IMG/VR virus record: IMGVR_UViG_3300025450_001518
Location: 1 to 30,192 of that record
Direction: 5' to 3' (one strand)
Source: a virus
DNA length: 30,192 bases
Shown here: positions 25,401-30,192 of the stretch, one piece after another
How the letters are laid out: each line of letters begins with the position of its first letter
Position numbering within the stretch: the first letter of the stretch is position 1
Program-made: the position numbers and the translations under genes
Notes under the pieces: model-generated
The model's input: the letters and a program-made list of their open reading frames with translations, nothing else
Database searches by the model: none
What the model was told of the DNA's origin: nothing

Positions 25401-26362
25401 TAACAGGCGCCATTTGGTCTAATGCAAGTTTACCGTATCAGCAATATGGTTCTATACCAGATACACAAACAGTTAAGTATGCCGCAGCATCTGGTTTAAA
25501 TTATACAAACTTTGCTGTACAAGCTATAGGTTTAAGTGGGTTTAATTCAGCGCTTTCTAACGGTACTCCTACACCAAACATATATGCTTTTAAATCTCCG
25601 TATGCTATATTTGAGTTAGATCAAAAGAGTAATCTAATTAATGCTTTCCCTGTACCAAACAACACTGCTTATATTTTACCTTCAGGTAACATACAATCAA
25701 ATGATGTTATTAACAAAATGGTAATTGATCCAACCGGTGCGTTTCTTTATTTAATTACCCCTTATTACATATACAAATATCTTACAACAGGTAAAGCGCT
25801 TAACAAAATAGTATTCCCAGACTTTGATACTTTAGGTGGTTTTGAATATCTAAAAACTGGGTTTATTGATGACCGGTTAAACTTTTTCTTAGCTACTAAT
25901 ACTAGAATATTCAAATTTGTTGATTTACCTACAACTCTTAATCTGTACGATACAATAGGAGTTAGTGCTTTGTTTACGCCTTTATCTGCTTGTTTAATTG
26001 ATAGTAATGAATTTATACAAGACTGGGTTTATAATAAGAGCTTGTTGCGCATTATTCAAAACCATGAAATACTTTATAAAGCAATTGAAGGAAAGTATTA
26101 CATTAATCTTGATAGTAACGGCAATCTTATTATACCTAATACAAGTACAACAAGTATATGTTTAACTTCATTTGTGCCTTCAGATATATCTGAAGTGTTC
26201 TCTATAAACGATAGTTATTTTGTACACAGTAACGAATTAGTTACTAGTGATGTAATTAACCGTACGTTAACAAACATATATATTTTACAAAACGATATAC
26301 TTAATTTGGTTACACCGAAAAAAGTAAAAGCTTTACCGAGCTATACTAGCAACAACCTTTAA
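22427..26362 (+). CDS. Giant adhesin with Ig-like domains, Pro-Thr stalk and NHL-like propeller (1311 aa)
   Basis: Order: beta N-terminal region (1-155); two Ig/FN3-like domains (about 156-360, with WDGGSFPSNYTV and DSYGQVTTIYQTINV strands); a Pro-Thr stalk (363-535); an Ig/PKD-like domain (about 540-640, INWGDGSGNSYYG); then a long C-terminal part in which NHL-type blades are seen, for example YNDELFILDTDTVYKVDL and AKIYVADSNNSCVKVYN near 810-900, and a similar blade near 1095-1130. The propeller may bind a host polymer at the end of the stalk. It is the largest gene of the window and closes the adhesin run; its last 4 bases overlap the minus-strand gene. The Pro-Thr stalk resembles those of the genes at 13780 and 16151. 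Confidence 0.75.
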   Translation: MGSVSLYNNSSTSGGTLSNSVSIHFDDYVGSYGATILNNIVVTSTTTSYVTDSSEFPNNAQAVASFGGYTATDNESIYSYSVEATAQVTINNLRRQPSGDWVADSVVVAPGGTYYGVNFGGGVTVSGNATPEGGIYGFDSGSSNISATVSWSTPAAPTIAWDGGSFPSNYTVNSGQTYRPGANAYSGANALIAILIDKSYDGGSTWVPWAEVPYSYVSSADNTGNNSTDTGSGNTTVLWRAQAQDSYGQVTTIYQTINVNAYPTVSWGTLPSSSPVVGTSYSITANGSDIDTASWGSIASTDIQVLFPGFGSYTDLANDPGSTASYSSTWDHGTGNYVFRASSTDNNGATSSYIYYTVTVVGPTPTPTATTTPAVTPTPTSTPASTPSPTPTSTPRGTPPATPTATPTSTPASTPPATPTPSVTPLPSNTPAPTVTPAATVTPTNTPSYTVTPSVTLTPGITPTPTSTPTSTVTPTPTVTPPPSVSGTPGASLTPTPTPTGTPAVTPTPTVTPASTPGPTVTPTISITPSVTPSTGVLAAYTPWTVATTNSPVWVQSVYPISKNVTTYGINWGDGSGNSYYGTLSGYTSYTSLPSSSNFFLYNYTLPISANIGYTVTVAALAGIGGVPRVLTNRFYIDATLPTYSTVNFYDPTIDTPVLPWKLNDIKIGSNEWAVAGTINNSLQKIQDNFDYLQSVSQILSLNINFNLVEWTGILNQSNTTPLTGYAWRTTIPGLNDGLFNTYNSVSAIGFADGTVKDFKSYRFTNNSAPDYYNYIAFAGLGSNPDYIQVRTNDYYNTLVLSAANIGSFNMPKFNSLSAIDSYNDELFILDTDTVYKVDLNINDGILTPIAQVGGEYGTRSNNIGFNNPVEIKAWNAKIYVADSNNSCVKVYNTALGWLSTLYTSLLSAYSVQRIEVNRANEHVFVLAQTFAPVPPIVTYSTTISASSATGNMYQINFVHDGLRLNDITSSGISNSFTLYGLISGGTYYSPLTGAIWSNASLPYQQYGSIPDTQTVKYAAASGLNYTNFAVQAIGLSGFNSALSNGTPTPNIYAFKSPYAIFELDQKSNLINAFPVPNNTAYILPSGNIQSNDVINKMVIDPTGAFLYLITPYYIYKYLTTGKALNKIVFPDFDTLGGFEYLKTGFIDDRLNFFLATNTRIFKFVDLPTTLNLYDTIGVSALFTPLSACLIDSNEFIQDWVYNKSLLRIIQNHEILYKAIEGKYYINLDSNGNLIIPNTSTTSICLTSFVPSDISEVFSINDSYFVHSNELVTSDVINRTLTNIYILQNDILNLVTPKKVKALPSYTSNNL
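23513..24031 (+). repeat. Pro-Thr-rich stalk of the giant adhesin
   Basis: About 173 codons of ACN/CCN/GTN/TCN. The reverse strand is open by composition (Gly/Val-rich) and should not be read as a gene. Confidence 0.9.
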
Positions 26363-26577
26363 GGGGTAAAACCTTTTTGAAAGTCAAATTGCAACTTACG
26401 TGTATCAGCTTCCAGTATACGTAGTACTGTTTGATTTTCTTTCACATTGCATTTCCAAAATGCTTGTTTGTGAGCTTCATACACGTTTATTGCATTCACG
26501 CCTGTTTCTTTTAATACAATTTGTTCAGTTGTATTTTCGTCATAAATGCCTATAATAGCAATATAAAGTTTGTTCAT
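26359..26577 (-). CDS. Hypothetical protein, minus strand (72 aa)
   Basis: I prefer the ATG at 26577 because the region between it and the in-frame ATG at 26610 holds an AT-rich TAAATA-type element; the longer start would give 83 aa. The predicted product starts MNKLYIAIIGIYD, then has alternating charged and hydrophobic residues that look like a small alpha/beta domain, with HKQAFWKC near the middle. No family is recognised. It converges with the giant adhesin, overlapping it by 4 bases, and diverges from the basic small protein. On the minus strand, TTGCTTTA (26610-26617) then TAAATA (26591-26596), 13 bases apart, resemble a T4 MotA-type middle promoter; this is tentative. Confidence 0.6.
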   Translation of the reverse strand: MNKLYIAIIGIYDENTTEQIVLKETGVNAINVYEAHKQAFWKCNVKENQTVLRILEADTRKLQFDFQKGFTP

Positions 26578-26640
26578 GTATGTTGCAAAATATTTATTTA
26601 ATCCGTACATAAAGCAAGTGGAAAATTATTTTAAATAGGT

Positions 26641-26646
26641 TATACT
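26641..26646 (+). promoter_or_regulatory. Possible -10 element TATACT
   Basis: TATACT lies 12 bases before the ATG at 26659; a poor TGGAAA sits 16 bases upstream at 26619-26624. The same TATACT word occurs upstream of dut (1989-1994) and of the gp25-like gene (4647-4652). Confidence 0.35.
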
Positions 26647-26658
26647 ATACCAGTCAAT

Positions 26659-26898
26659 ATGAGTACTACATCAAAAAATACTATCGTACGTGAGTTCAAT
26701 AATCGCACTATTGGTAAGAAGCCAGCTTCACAGCGTTTAGCAGCTGCATTTGCATCAGCTGAACGTCAAATTAACCTTTCAAGGTTTAGTGTTGTAGGTT
26801 TTAATTCCCAATATAGCCAAGTATACCTAAAGCCACGTTTTTATAACGTTCGCGATTCAAAGGGACGCTTTGCTAAGCCATCGAAATCACGCCGCTAA
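26659..26898 (+). CDS. Small basic protein (79 aa)
   Basis: Rich in Arg, Lys, Ser and Ala, strongly basic, with a C-terminal V-R-D-S-K-G-R-F-A segment and a tail KPSKSRR. Basic R-x-x-G-R-F-type tails occur in many small phage proteins that bind nucleic acid. Codon use is a little richer in CGT/CGC and GC-ending codons than its neighbours, and it is followed directly by the best terminator in the window, so a short, abundant transcript is plausible. DNA- or RNA-binding is inferred; no family is recognised. A TATACT element lies upstream. Confidence 0.65.
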   Translation: MSTTSKNTIVREFNNRTIGKKPASQRLAAAFASAERQINLSRFSVVGFNSQYSQVYLKPRFYNVRDSKGRFAKPSKSRR

Positions 26899-26909
26899 GT
26901 TATAACCCT

Positions 26910-26944
26910 AGGGGTCTTATGTTATTGCATAAGACCCCTTTTTT
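26910..26944 (+). terminator. Rho-independent terminator
   Basis: Perfect 11-bp inverted repeat AGGGGTCTTAT / ATAAGACCCCT (26910-26920 and 26929-26939), an 8-base loop, and six T's from 26939. It ends the transcript of the basic small protein, 12 bases after its stop and 8 bases before the next start. Confidence 0.93.
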
Positions 26945-26951
26945 ATCGTAG

Positions 26952-27215
26952 ATGGAAGTAAATTTTAAAGATATAGCGTTTGAATTGTCATATAGTAGTA
27001 TGCAAATAGATGCTATTTATGCTGGATTAGGTATGTTAAATAGTTTAAAATTTAAGATTTCTGTAGCTGATCTTAATAAATATAATAACAACACGTTTCT
27101 CCCTAGTTTTACTGAATGGATACAAAAAGCAGATAAAAAATTAATAATTGTATTTGATAAGCATTTTATACCTGTAAATGAAAATTTTAATGATTGGGAA
27201 CTGTTGCAATATTAA
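26952..27215 (+). CDS. Hypothetical protein (87 aa)
   Basis: No family recognised. The product (MEVNFKDIAFELSYSSMQ) has an N-terminal helix-rich half with many Leu, Asn and Tyr and a C-terminal half with Lys/Phe/Val-rich strands. There is no signal peptide or clear membrane helix. It begins just after the terminator and is spaced only 3 bases from the next gene, so the two are probably co-transcribed. Confidence 0.6.
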   Translation: MEVNFKDIAFELSYSSMQIDAIYAGLGMLNSLKFKISVADLNKYNNNTFLPSFTEWIQKADKKLIIVFDKHFIPVNENFNDWELLQY

Positions 27216-27218
27216 ACT

Positions 27219-27473
27219 ATGAATTTGACATTGATTGGCAATGTTAACGAGCTAACGGCTGTTGAGCAAAAAGCACTATATACAGATGGTGCAGATATAT
27301 ACATGGGAGTGTATTATCTAGTTGCAGATATTGAGTATTTTACTCAGAGTGGTAAAGAGGTAATACCTAATTCTCCAGCATTACGGGCACTTTCAAGTAG
27401 TGCAAATGTAAAATGGGTAGTTACAAACTTTCGTGGAAAAAGAGTAGCTTTTGGGTCTTCTACAGCAAATTAA
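27219..27473 (+). CDS. Hypothetical protein (84 aa)
   Basis: Starts MNLTLIGNVNELTAVEQKAL; contains a VYYLVADIEYFT strand and ends in VVTNFRGKRVAFGSS. Looks like a small alpha/beta protein without recognisable motifs, signal peptide or membrane helix. In the same short-gene run as its neighbours, three bases after the preceding stop. Function unknown. Confidence 0.6.
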   Translation: MNLTLIGNVNELTAVEQKALYTDGADIYMGVYYLVADIEYFTQSGKEVIPNSPALRALSSSANVKWVVTNFRGKRVAFGSSTAN

Positions 27474-27492
27474 AGTTGCACTTGTTTAATTA

Positions 27493-27510
27493 AGTACCAT
27501 ACTAGGTACT
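27493..27510 (+). promoter_or_regulatory. Hairpin directly abutting a start codon
   Basis: AGTACC (27493-27498), a 6-base loop, and GGTACT (27505-27510), the right arm ending at the base before the ATG at 27511. It could limit ribosome access or be a protein-binding site. Six base pairs is short, so chance is possible. Confidence 0.3.
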
Positions 27511-27804
27511 ATGAATAAAGCATTTTTACGTAGACAGGCAGCTTCTCAATGGAAAGACTTACAATGTGGTATTTGGGAACGATGGGATTATCGTTGCTGT
27601 TACCTTGTTATTCGTCAGCTCGATAACGGTAAATTTAAACCTATGATCGGGGCTATGGGAGATTTAAGCATGCCTGGGGCAGATTTACCACCAGAAGGTT
27701 ATCATCAACTTAGTACTTTAGAAGAAGCTAAAAACTTTTTACACAAATATGTTGCCTATATTCGGGAAGTATGGGATAAAGAAATTATAGCTAAAAAAGC
27801 ATAG
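27511..27804 (+). CDS. Hypothetical protein (97 aa)
   Basis: Product has Trp-rich patches (WKDLQCGIWERWDYRCCYLVIR) then a PPEGYHQLSTLEEAKNF segment and a helical KYVAYIREVWDKEI end, so it is likely a compact globular protein. Several Cys and Trp residues sit in the first 35 residues. No family recognised. A 6-bp hairpin abuts its start. Same run of short genes. Confidence 0.6.
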   Translation: MNKAFLRRQAASQWKDLQCGIWERWDYRCCYLVIRQLDNGKFKPMIGAMGDLSMPGADLPPEGYHQLSTLEEAKNFLHKYVAYIREVWDKEIIAKKA

Positions 27805-27822
27805 TTAATTACAAACGACATT

Positions 27823-28176
27823 ATGACAACTCATCAAATACTATATGCTACATTAGTTTGGGCAATAGTGATTATTTTTCTCTATACTTTCATTAGCTGG
27901 AAACACGTAAAAGAGTGTTATGCAATGTGGTTCACAAGAGAGTATTGGACCAATTATAACACTATTGAATGTGTATCCTGGGCTGCTAAAGCAATTATTA
28001 TTATACCAGGTTTAATATTTGGTATTAATATTTGGCAATTTTATTATTTAACACTTATTACAAGCGCAACTTTAATATGGGCAAGCCGTAAAAAAGCGTT
28101 GCCTACATTAGTTGGTTTCAATACTATGTGGTTATGGCTCAGTATGATGGTACTAGCTCAACATTTAATACACTAA
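27823..28176 (+). CDS. Small multi-pass membrane protein (117 aa)
   Basis: Four hydrophobic segments: about 7-25, 52-70, 72-87 and 93-113, with short charged loops (KHVKE after helix 1, RKK after helix 3). A polytopic inner-membrane protein is clear; the function is not. Small phage membrane proteins often serve lysis control or host takeover, but nothing here decides. The following gene starts 1 base after its stop with a GTG. Confidence 0.65.
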   Translation: MTTHQILYATLVWAIVIIFLYTFISWKHVKECYAMWFTREYWTNYNTIECVSWAAKAIIIIPGLIFGINIWQFYYLTLITSATLIWASRKKALPTLVGFNTMWLWLSMMVLAQHLIH

Positions 28177-28177
28177 A

Positions 28178-28630
28178 GTGCAAACATTTTTACCATATTC
28201 AGATTTTAAAAAATCAGCTGAATGCTTAGATGTTAAACGTCTTGGCAAGCAGCGCGTTGAAGTATTACAACTTCTCAACTCTTTTCACAGACCTAACTAC
28301 AAAGGTTGGAAAAACCACCCTTGTAGAGAAATGTGGCGTAATTATGAAAATGCATTAGCATTATATGGTATGGTAGTTTGTGAGGTTTGGAAAGAACGTG
28401 GCTATAAAGATACATGCTATGAAAAGATAGGTGTTTACTACGATAAATCCAAACCTACTACGCTTCCTTGGTGGTTAGGTAATAAAGATATACATTTATC
28501 ACATCAATCAATGCTAATACAGAAATATCCGGAGCATTATAGGCAGCAATTCCCTGATGCTCCAGATAATTTAGAGTATATTTGGCCTTCCAGTAATCCC
28601 GATACCTTCCGTACATTAAACAGTAAATAA
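28178..28630 (+). CDS. Pyrimidine-dimer DNA glycosylase-like protein (Pyr_excise/MSMEG_6728-type)
   Basis: 150 aa, starting with GTG at 28178 (the only usable start: the frame reads M-Q-T-F-L-P-Y-S-D-F and no upstream ATG is in frame before the stop at 28176). The MQTFLPY start, RLGKQRVE (21-28), WKNHPCREMWR (44-54), LSHQSMLIQK (107-116) and HYRQQFP (120-126) match the MSMEG_6728-like family, related to T4 endonuclease V (denV). Such proteins remove cyclobutane pyrimidine dimers, so UV repair is the expected role. The catalytic residue of endonuclease V (N-terminal Thr2 after Met removal) corresponds to a Gln here, so the chemistry may differ. Family call is stronger than activity. Confidence 0.7.
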   Translation: MQTFLPYSDFKKSAECLDVKRLGKQRVEVLQLLNSFHRPNYKGWKNHPCREMWRNYENALALYGMVVCEVWKERGYKDTCYEKIGVYYDKSKPTTLPWWLGNKDIHLSHQSMLIQKYPEHYRQQFPDAPDNLEYIWPSSNPDTFRTLNSK

Positions 28631-28636
28631 TAACGT

Positions 28637-28774
28637 ATGAAAACACTCATTATTATTCTCGTTCTCGCAGCAGCAGGCTTCTTAGCTTATAAGAAATTCT
28701 TCGCTAAGAAATCCGCTACATCAGCAGCTCCTGCAACTCCAGCAGCTACTAATTCAAATCAGCAACAGCAATAA
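28637..28774 (+). CDS. Single-pass membrane microprotein (45 aa)
   Basis: Short ORF, ATG at 28637, seven bases after the previous stop. The product is MKT, a hydrophobic stretch LIIILVLAAAGFLAY (4-18), a positive cluster KKFFAKK (19-25), then an Ala/Thr/Pro/Ser-rich linker and four Gln. Looks like a single-span inner-membrane peptide with a flexible tail. A hairpin terminator follows shortly. Supported by start context, composition and a stop right before the terminator; function unknown. Confidence 0.55.
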   Translation: MKTLIIILVLAAAGFLAYKKFFAKKSATSAAPATPAATNSNQQQQ

Positions 28775-28780
28775 TTAAAA

Positions 28781-28820
28781 ATAGTGCTTGATCTTAATTG
28801 ATTAAGCACTATATTTCTTT
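28781..28820 (+). terminator. Terminator-like hairpin after the microprotein
   Basis: Arms 28781-28793 and 28800-28812 form 13 bp with one G.T wobble and a 6-base loop, followed by a T-rich tract (ATTTCTTTT). It sits 6 bases after the microprotein stop. The tail is T-rich but interrupted. Confidence 0.6.
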
Positions 28821-28833
28821 TCGTTCTTTAAAT

Positions 28834-28990
28834 ACTTTGTAAGTTTAATCGCTTACATTAACAAAGACTCTTCTTTAAATGAGCCTGAACCCTGCGCGTT
28901 GTTAATGCTCCCGTGCATTAACGTATACCTTCGCGGTGTATCTATAGTAAAAGTACAGGGCTGTAGAGTTTTCATAAAGGCACTTTTTTT
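28834..28990 (+). ncRNA. Candidate structured RNA (multi-stem) in the gap before the 29017 gene
   Basis: In a 242-bp gap without a gene of its own, several helices are visible. A first hairpin pairs CTTT/AAAG and GTAAG/CTTAC (28834-28866). A second unit has an outer CCCTG (28890-28894) / CAGGG (28956-28960) helix that encloses two adjacent stems: GTTAATGC/GCATTAAC (28901-28908 and 28915-28922, perfect, loop TCCCGT) and GTATACC/GGTGTAT (28923-28929 and 28935-28941, two wobbles). CGCG at 28895-28898 could pair with CGCG at 28932-28935 as a pseudoknot. A seven-T tract follows at 28984-28990. Could be a small RNA, a leader element or an intron remnant; none can be named. Confidence 0.45.
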
Positions 28991-29016
28991 ATTAAAAATT
29001 TATTAACAACTATAAT

Positions 29017-29238
29017 ATGGATCCTAAAATACAAAAACTTATTGAATTAGGTATTTTTACAGACCCTAACACAGTAAAAAAAGAAACTCAGCGTAATCGT
29101 TTTGGTATAATGGTATGGGACCACAAAACAGGTGGTTCATGTCAAGTACTTTCAGGAGATAGTTTTAACGAAGCAAAGCAGTATATGGCACTGCCTGGAC
29201 ATCGCTCTGGTATACGTAAGTACGGTTTTAGAGGTTAA
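29017..29238 (+). CDS. Hypothetical protein (73 aa)
   Basis: Product starts MDPKIQKLIELGIFTDP, followed by a polar middle and a Gly/Arg-rich end (HRSGIRKYGFRG). No family recognised; small soluble protein likely. It follows the structured-RNA gap and a TATAAT that abuts its ATG (too close to be its own -10). The homing endonuclease starts 8 bases later. Confidence 0.6.
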   Translation: MDPKIQKLIELGIFTDPNTVKKETQRNRFGIMVWDHKTGGSCQVLSGDSFNEAKQYMALPGHRSGIRKYGFRG

Positions 29239-29246
29239 TTAAACGT

Positions 29247-29828
29247 ATGGAAAAAGAGTATAAGTATCACTATCTTTATAAGACAATTTGTACAGTAACT
29301 AAAAAAGAATATATAGGCGTACATAGTACAGACACAATTGAGGACGGGTATTTGGGATCTGGTTACCTATTAACAGAAGACATTAAAAAGTATGGCAAAG
29401 AATATTTTTTACGGGAGATTATAGCATTTTTCGATGATAGAGAAACTCTTTTAAAGAAGGAAAGAGAACTCGTAGATGAAAACTATATAGGTAGAGTAGA
29501 TACCTATAATTTAGTTAAAGGTGGTAACGGCAATGTTTATATTTCAGAAGAAACTATAGCCAAAAGACTTAAAACACTGCAAAAAAGCTATAAACGTTTC
29601 CCAGAACTTTTAGAGAAAAATAGAAAAAACGCACTACTTGGTGCAAAGCTATCTAAAACACCTGAAGCTAGAGCTAAACAAAAGAAAACTCTTCAGGAAA
29701 GAGGTCATCAAAAAGGAGAAAAGAATAGTCAGTACGGTACACGTTGGTATAACGATGGTTTTAAAAACGTTAAAATACCTGCAGGGGTTGTACCTGCACC
29801 TAACTTAATAAAAGGTAGATTACCTTAA
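29247..29828 (+). CDS. GIY-YIG homing endonuclease (free-standing, Seg-like)
   Basis: 193 aa. N-terminal GIY-YIG domain: YLY (9-11, the GIY position) and YIG (22-24), followed by GVHST, EDGYLGSG (32-39), DIKKYGKEYF (45-54) and a KKERELVD helix (70-77), the usual order in T4 Seg-type endonucleases. Residues 80-150 include Lys-rich linker helices. The C-terminus holds the NSQYGTRWYNDG-like motif (160-171) shared by many phage homing endonucleases. These enzymes cut DNA lacking the element and spread the gene during mixed infections. It is adjacent to a 73-aa gene and the structured-RNA gap, so a relation to an intron-like element is possible but unproven. Confidence 0.85.
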   Translation: MEKEYKYHYLYKTICTVTKKEYIGVHSTDTIEDGYLGSGYLLTEDIKKYGKEYFLREIIAFFDDRETLLKKERELVDENYIGRVDTYNLVKGGNGNVYISEETIAKRLKTLQKSYKRFPELLEKNRKNALLGAKLSKTPEARAKQKKTLQERGHQKGEKNSQYGTRWYNDGFKNVKIPAGVVPAPNLIKGRLP

Positions 29829-29829
29829 A

Positions 29830-29979
29830 TTAAGGCTTTTTTTCTTGAGCTTGCTTAGCAGCTTCTTGAGCTTGTTGCTCTTCTTGTAATTTTTTTTGGA
29901 TTTCAGCTTCAGTTGGTTTTGGAGCTGTTTTAACCACGTTACGACCGAATCCGAAAACGCTGCTTGATGTGTTTGGCAT
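29830..29979 (-). CDS. Hypothetical charged protein, minus strand (49 aa)
   Basis: Start ATG at 29979, stop TAA at 29832-29830. The product begins MPNTSSSVFGFGRN, then a Gln/Glu/Lys-rich helical region (IQKKLQEEQQAQEAAKQAQE) ending KKP. A short soluble helical protein. Its stop is one base from the end of the endonuclease gene on the other strand. It diverges from the last gene across 60 bp. Function unknown. Confidence 0.5.
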   Translation of the reverse strand: MPNTSSSVFGFGRNVVKTAPKPTEAEIQKKLQEEQQAQEAAKQAQEKKP

Positions 29980-30002
29980 AATAACATTACTTACAACACT
30001 AG

Positions 30003-30030
30003 TTGATTATTCAATAATCCTGTATAAAAT
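30003..30030 (+). promoter_or_regulatory. Sigma70-like promoter, sister of the dut promoter
   Basis: TTGATT (30003-30008), 16-base spacer and TAAAAT (30025-30030). The -35 region and the following CAATAAT match 14 of 16 bases with 1967-1982, and the distance to the start codon differs by one base (37 versus 36). Confidence 0.45.
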
Positions 30031-30039
30031 ATAATAACA

Positions 30040-30192
30040 ATGAATAGTATTGTGTTATTCTTTTTAATAACCATTTTAGCTTTAGCATTTGTGTTTGCTC
30101 CTATATCTTTAATATGGTCGCTTAACACGTTGTTTCCTACTTTAGCAATACAATACACCTTTAAAACATGGTGTGCATCTTTTTTTATAGTA
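30040..30192 (+). CDS. Membrane protein, 3' partial (51 aa seen)
   Basis: Starts MNSIVLFFLITILALAFVFAPISLIW, a hydrophobic first helix that continues into SLNTLFPTLAIQYTFKTWCASFF and then leaves the window. Similar short membrane proteins with an N-T-L-F-P motif are, from memory, common in marine tailed phages, but I cannot assign a role. ATG sits 9 bases after a TATAAAAT element in the divergent gap. Confidence 0.6.
   Translation, partial: MNSIVLFFLITILALAFVFAPISLIWSLNTLFPTLAIQYTFKTWCASFFIV

Noticed and set aside
28458-28646. Minus-strand open frame opposite the glycosylase-like gene
   Set aside because: Lies within a gene with conserved family motifs and has no promoter or independent support.
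28880-28960. tRNA or group I intron core in the structured gap
   Set aside because: No 7-bp acceptor stem, no GGTTCGA-type T loop, and no P7/P3 core sequences that I recognise.
29011-29016. Perfect TATAAT
   Set aside because: It abuts the ATG at 29017, so its start point would fall inside the coding region; no -35 found at a proper distance.
29823-29843. Hairpin plus T-run at the end of the endonuclease gene
   Set aside because: CCTT/AAGG gives only four pairs with a 5-base loop, and the T-run is explained by lysine codons of the minus-strand gene; too weak to call a terminator.

Overview
The window looks like part of the genome of a large tailed phage with a contractile tail (T4-like myovirus superfamily), AT-rich (roughly one third G+C by eye). 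Evidence: a gp25-like baseplate wedge protein, a gp6/baseplate-J-like wedge protein, a gp44-like sliding-clamp loader ATPase, the C-terminal end of a class I ribonucleotide reductase, a phage dUTPase, a GIY-YIG homing endonuclease and about 20 kb of giant low-complexity virion and adhesin genes. The host is unknown. A lipobox protein suggests a Gram-negative host. Almost no gene has a Shine-Dalgarno sequence, so the host probably initiates translation without one (Bacteroidota and some cyanobacteria do this; the sequence does not decide).

Layout. (1) 1-4620, DNA metabolism: end of nrdA, a BFD-like [2Fe-2S] microprotein coupled to it, a long coiled-coil lipoprotein with C-terminal membrane helices (u-spanin-like topology), a minus-strand gene that may be a small terminase subunit, dut and the clamp loader coupled by a TAATG overlap, then a minus-strand protein with two zinc-knuckle-like Cys clusters and ECW repeats. 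(2) 4672-10369, baseplate: gp25-like, gp6-like, a PKD-containing protein and a protein with a fibre-type C-terminal beta domain, all plus strand and tightly packed. (3) 10374-26362, fibres and adhesins: a Gly-X-Ser repeat fibre, an unknown structural protein, three proteins with Pro-Thr-rich stalks, a small S74 intramolecular-chaperone protein, a LamG/propeller protein, and one nucleotidyltransferase-fold gene. (4) 26359-30192, small accessory genes: a basic 79-residue protein followed by a strong terminator, several short hypothetical or membrane proteins, a pyrimidine-dimer glycosylase-like protein with a GTG start, a 242-bp gap holding a terminator-like hairpin and a probable structured RNA, a GIY-YIG endonuclease, and genes running off the end.

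How they fit: region 1 makes and protects dNTP pools (RNR, dUTPase) and loads the replication clamp. Regions 2-3 build the baseplate and a very large host-recognition apparatus. Region 4 is the small-gene accessory zone typical of such phages. Four single minus-strand genes interrupt the plus-strand layout. Each meets its neighbour tail-to-tail with overlap or a 1-base gap, and diverges from the next gene across roughly 50-80 bp that carries the promoter-like motifs.
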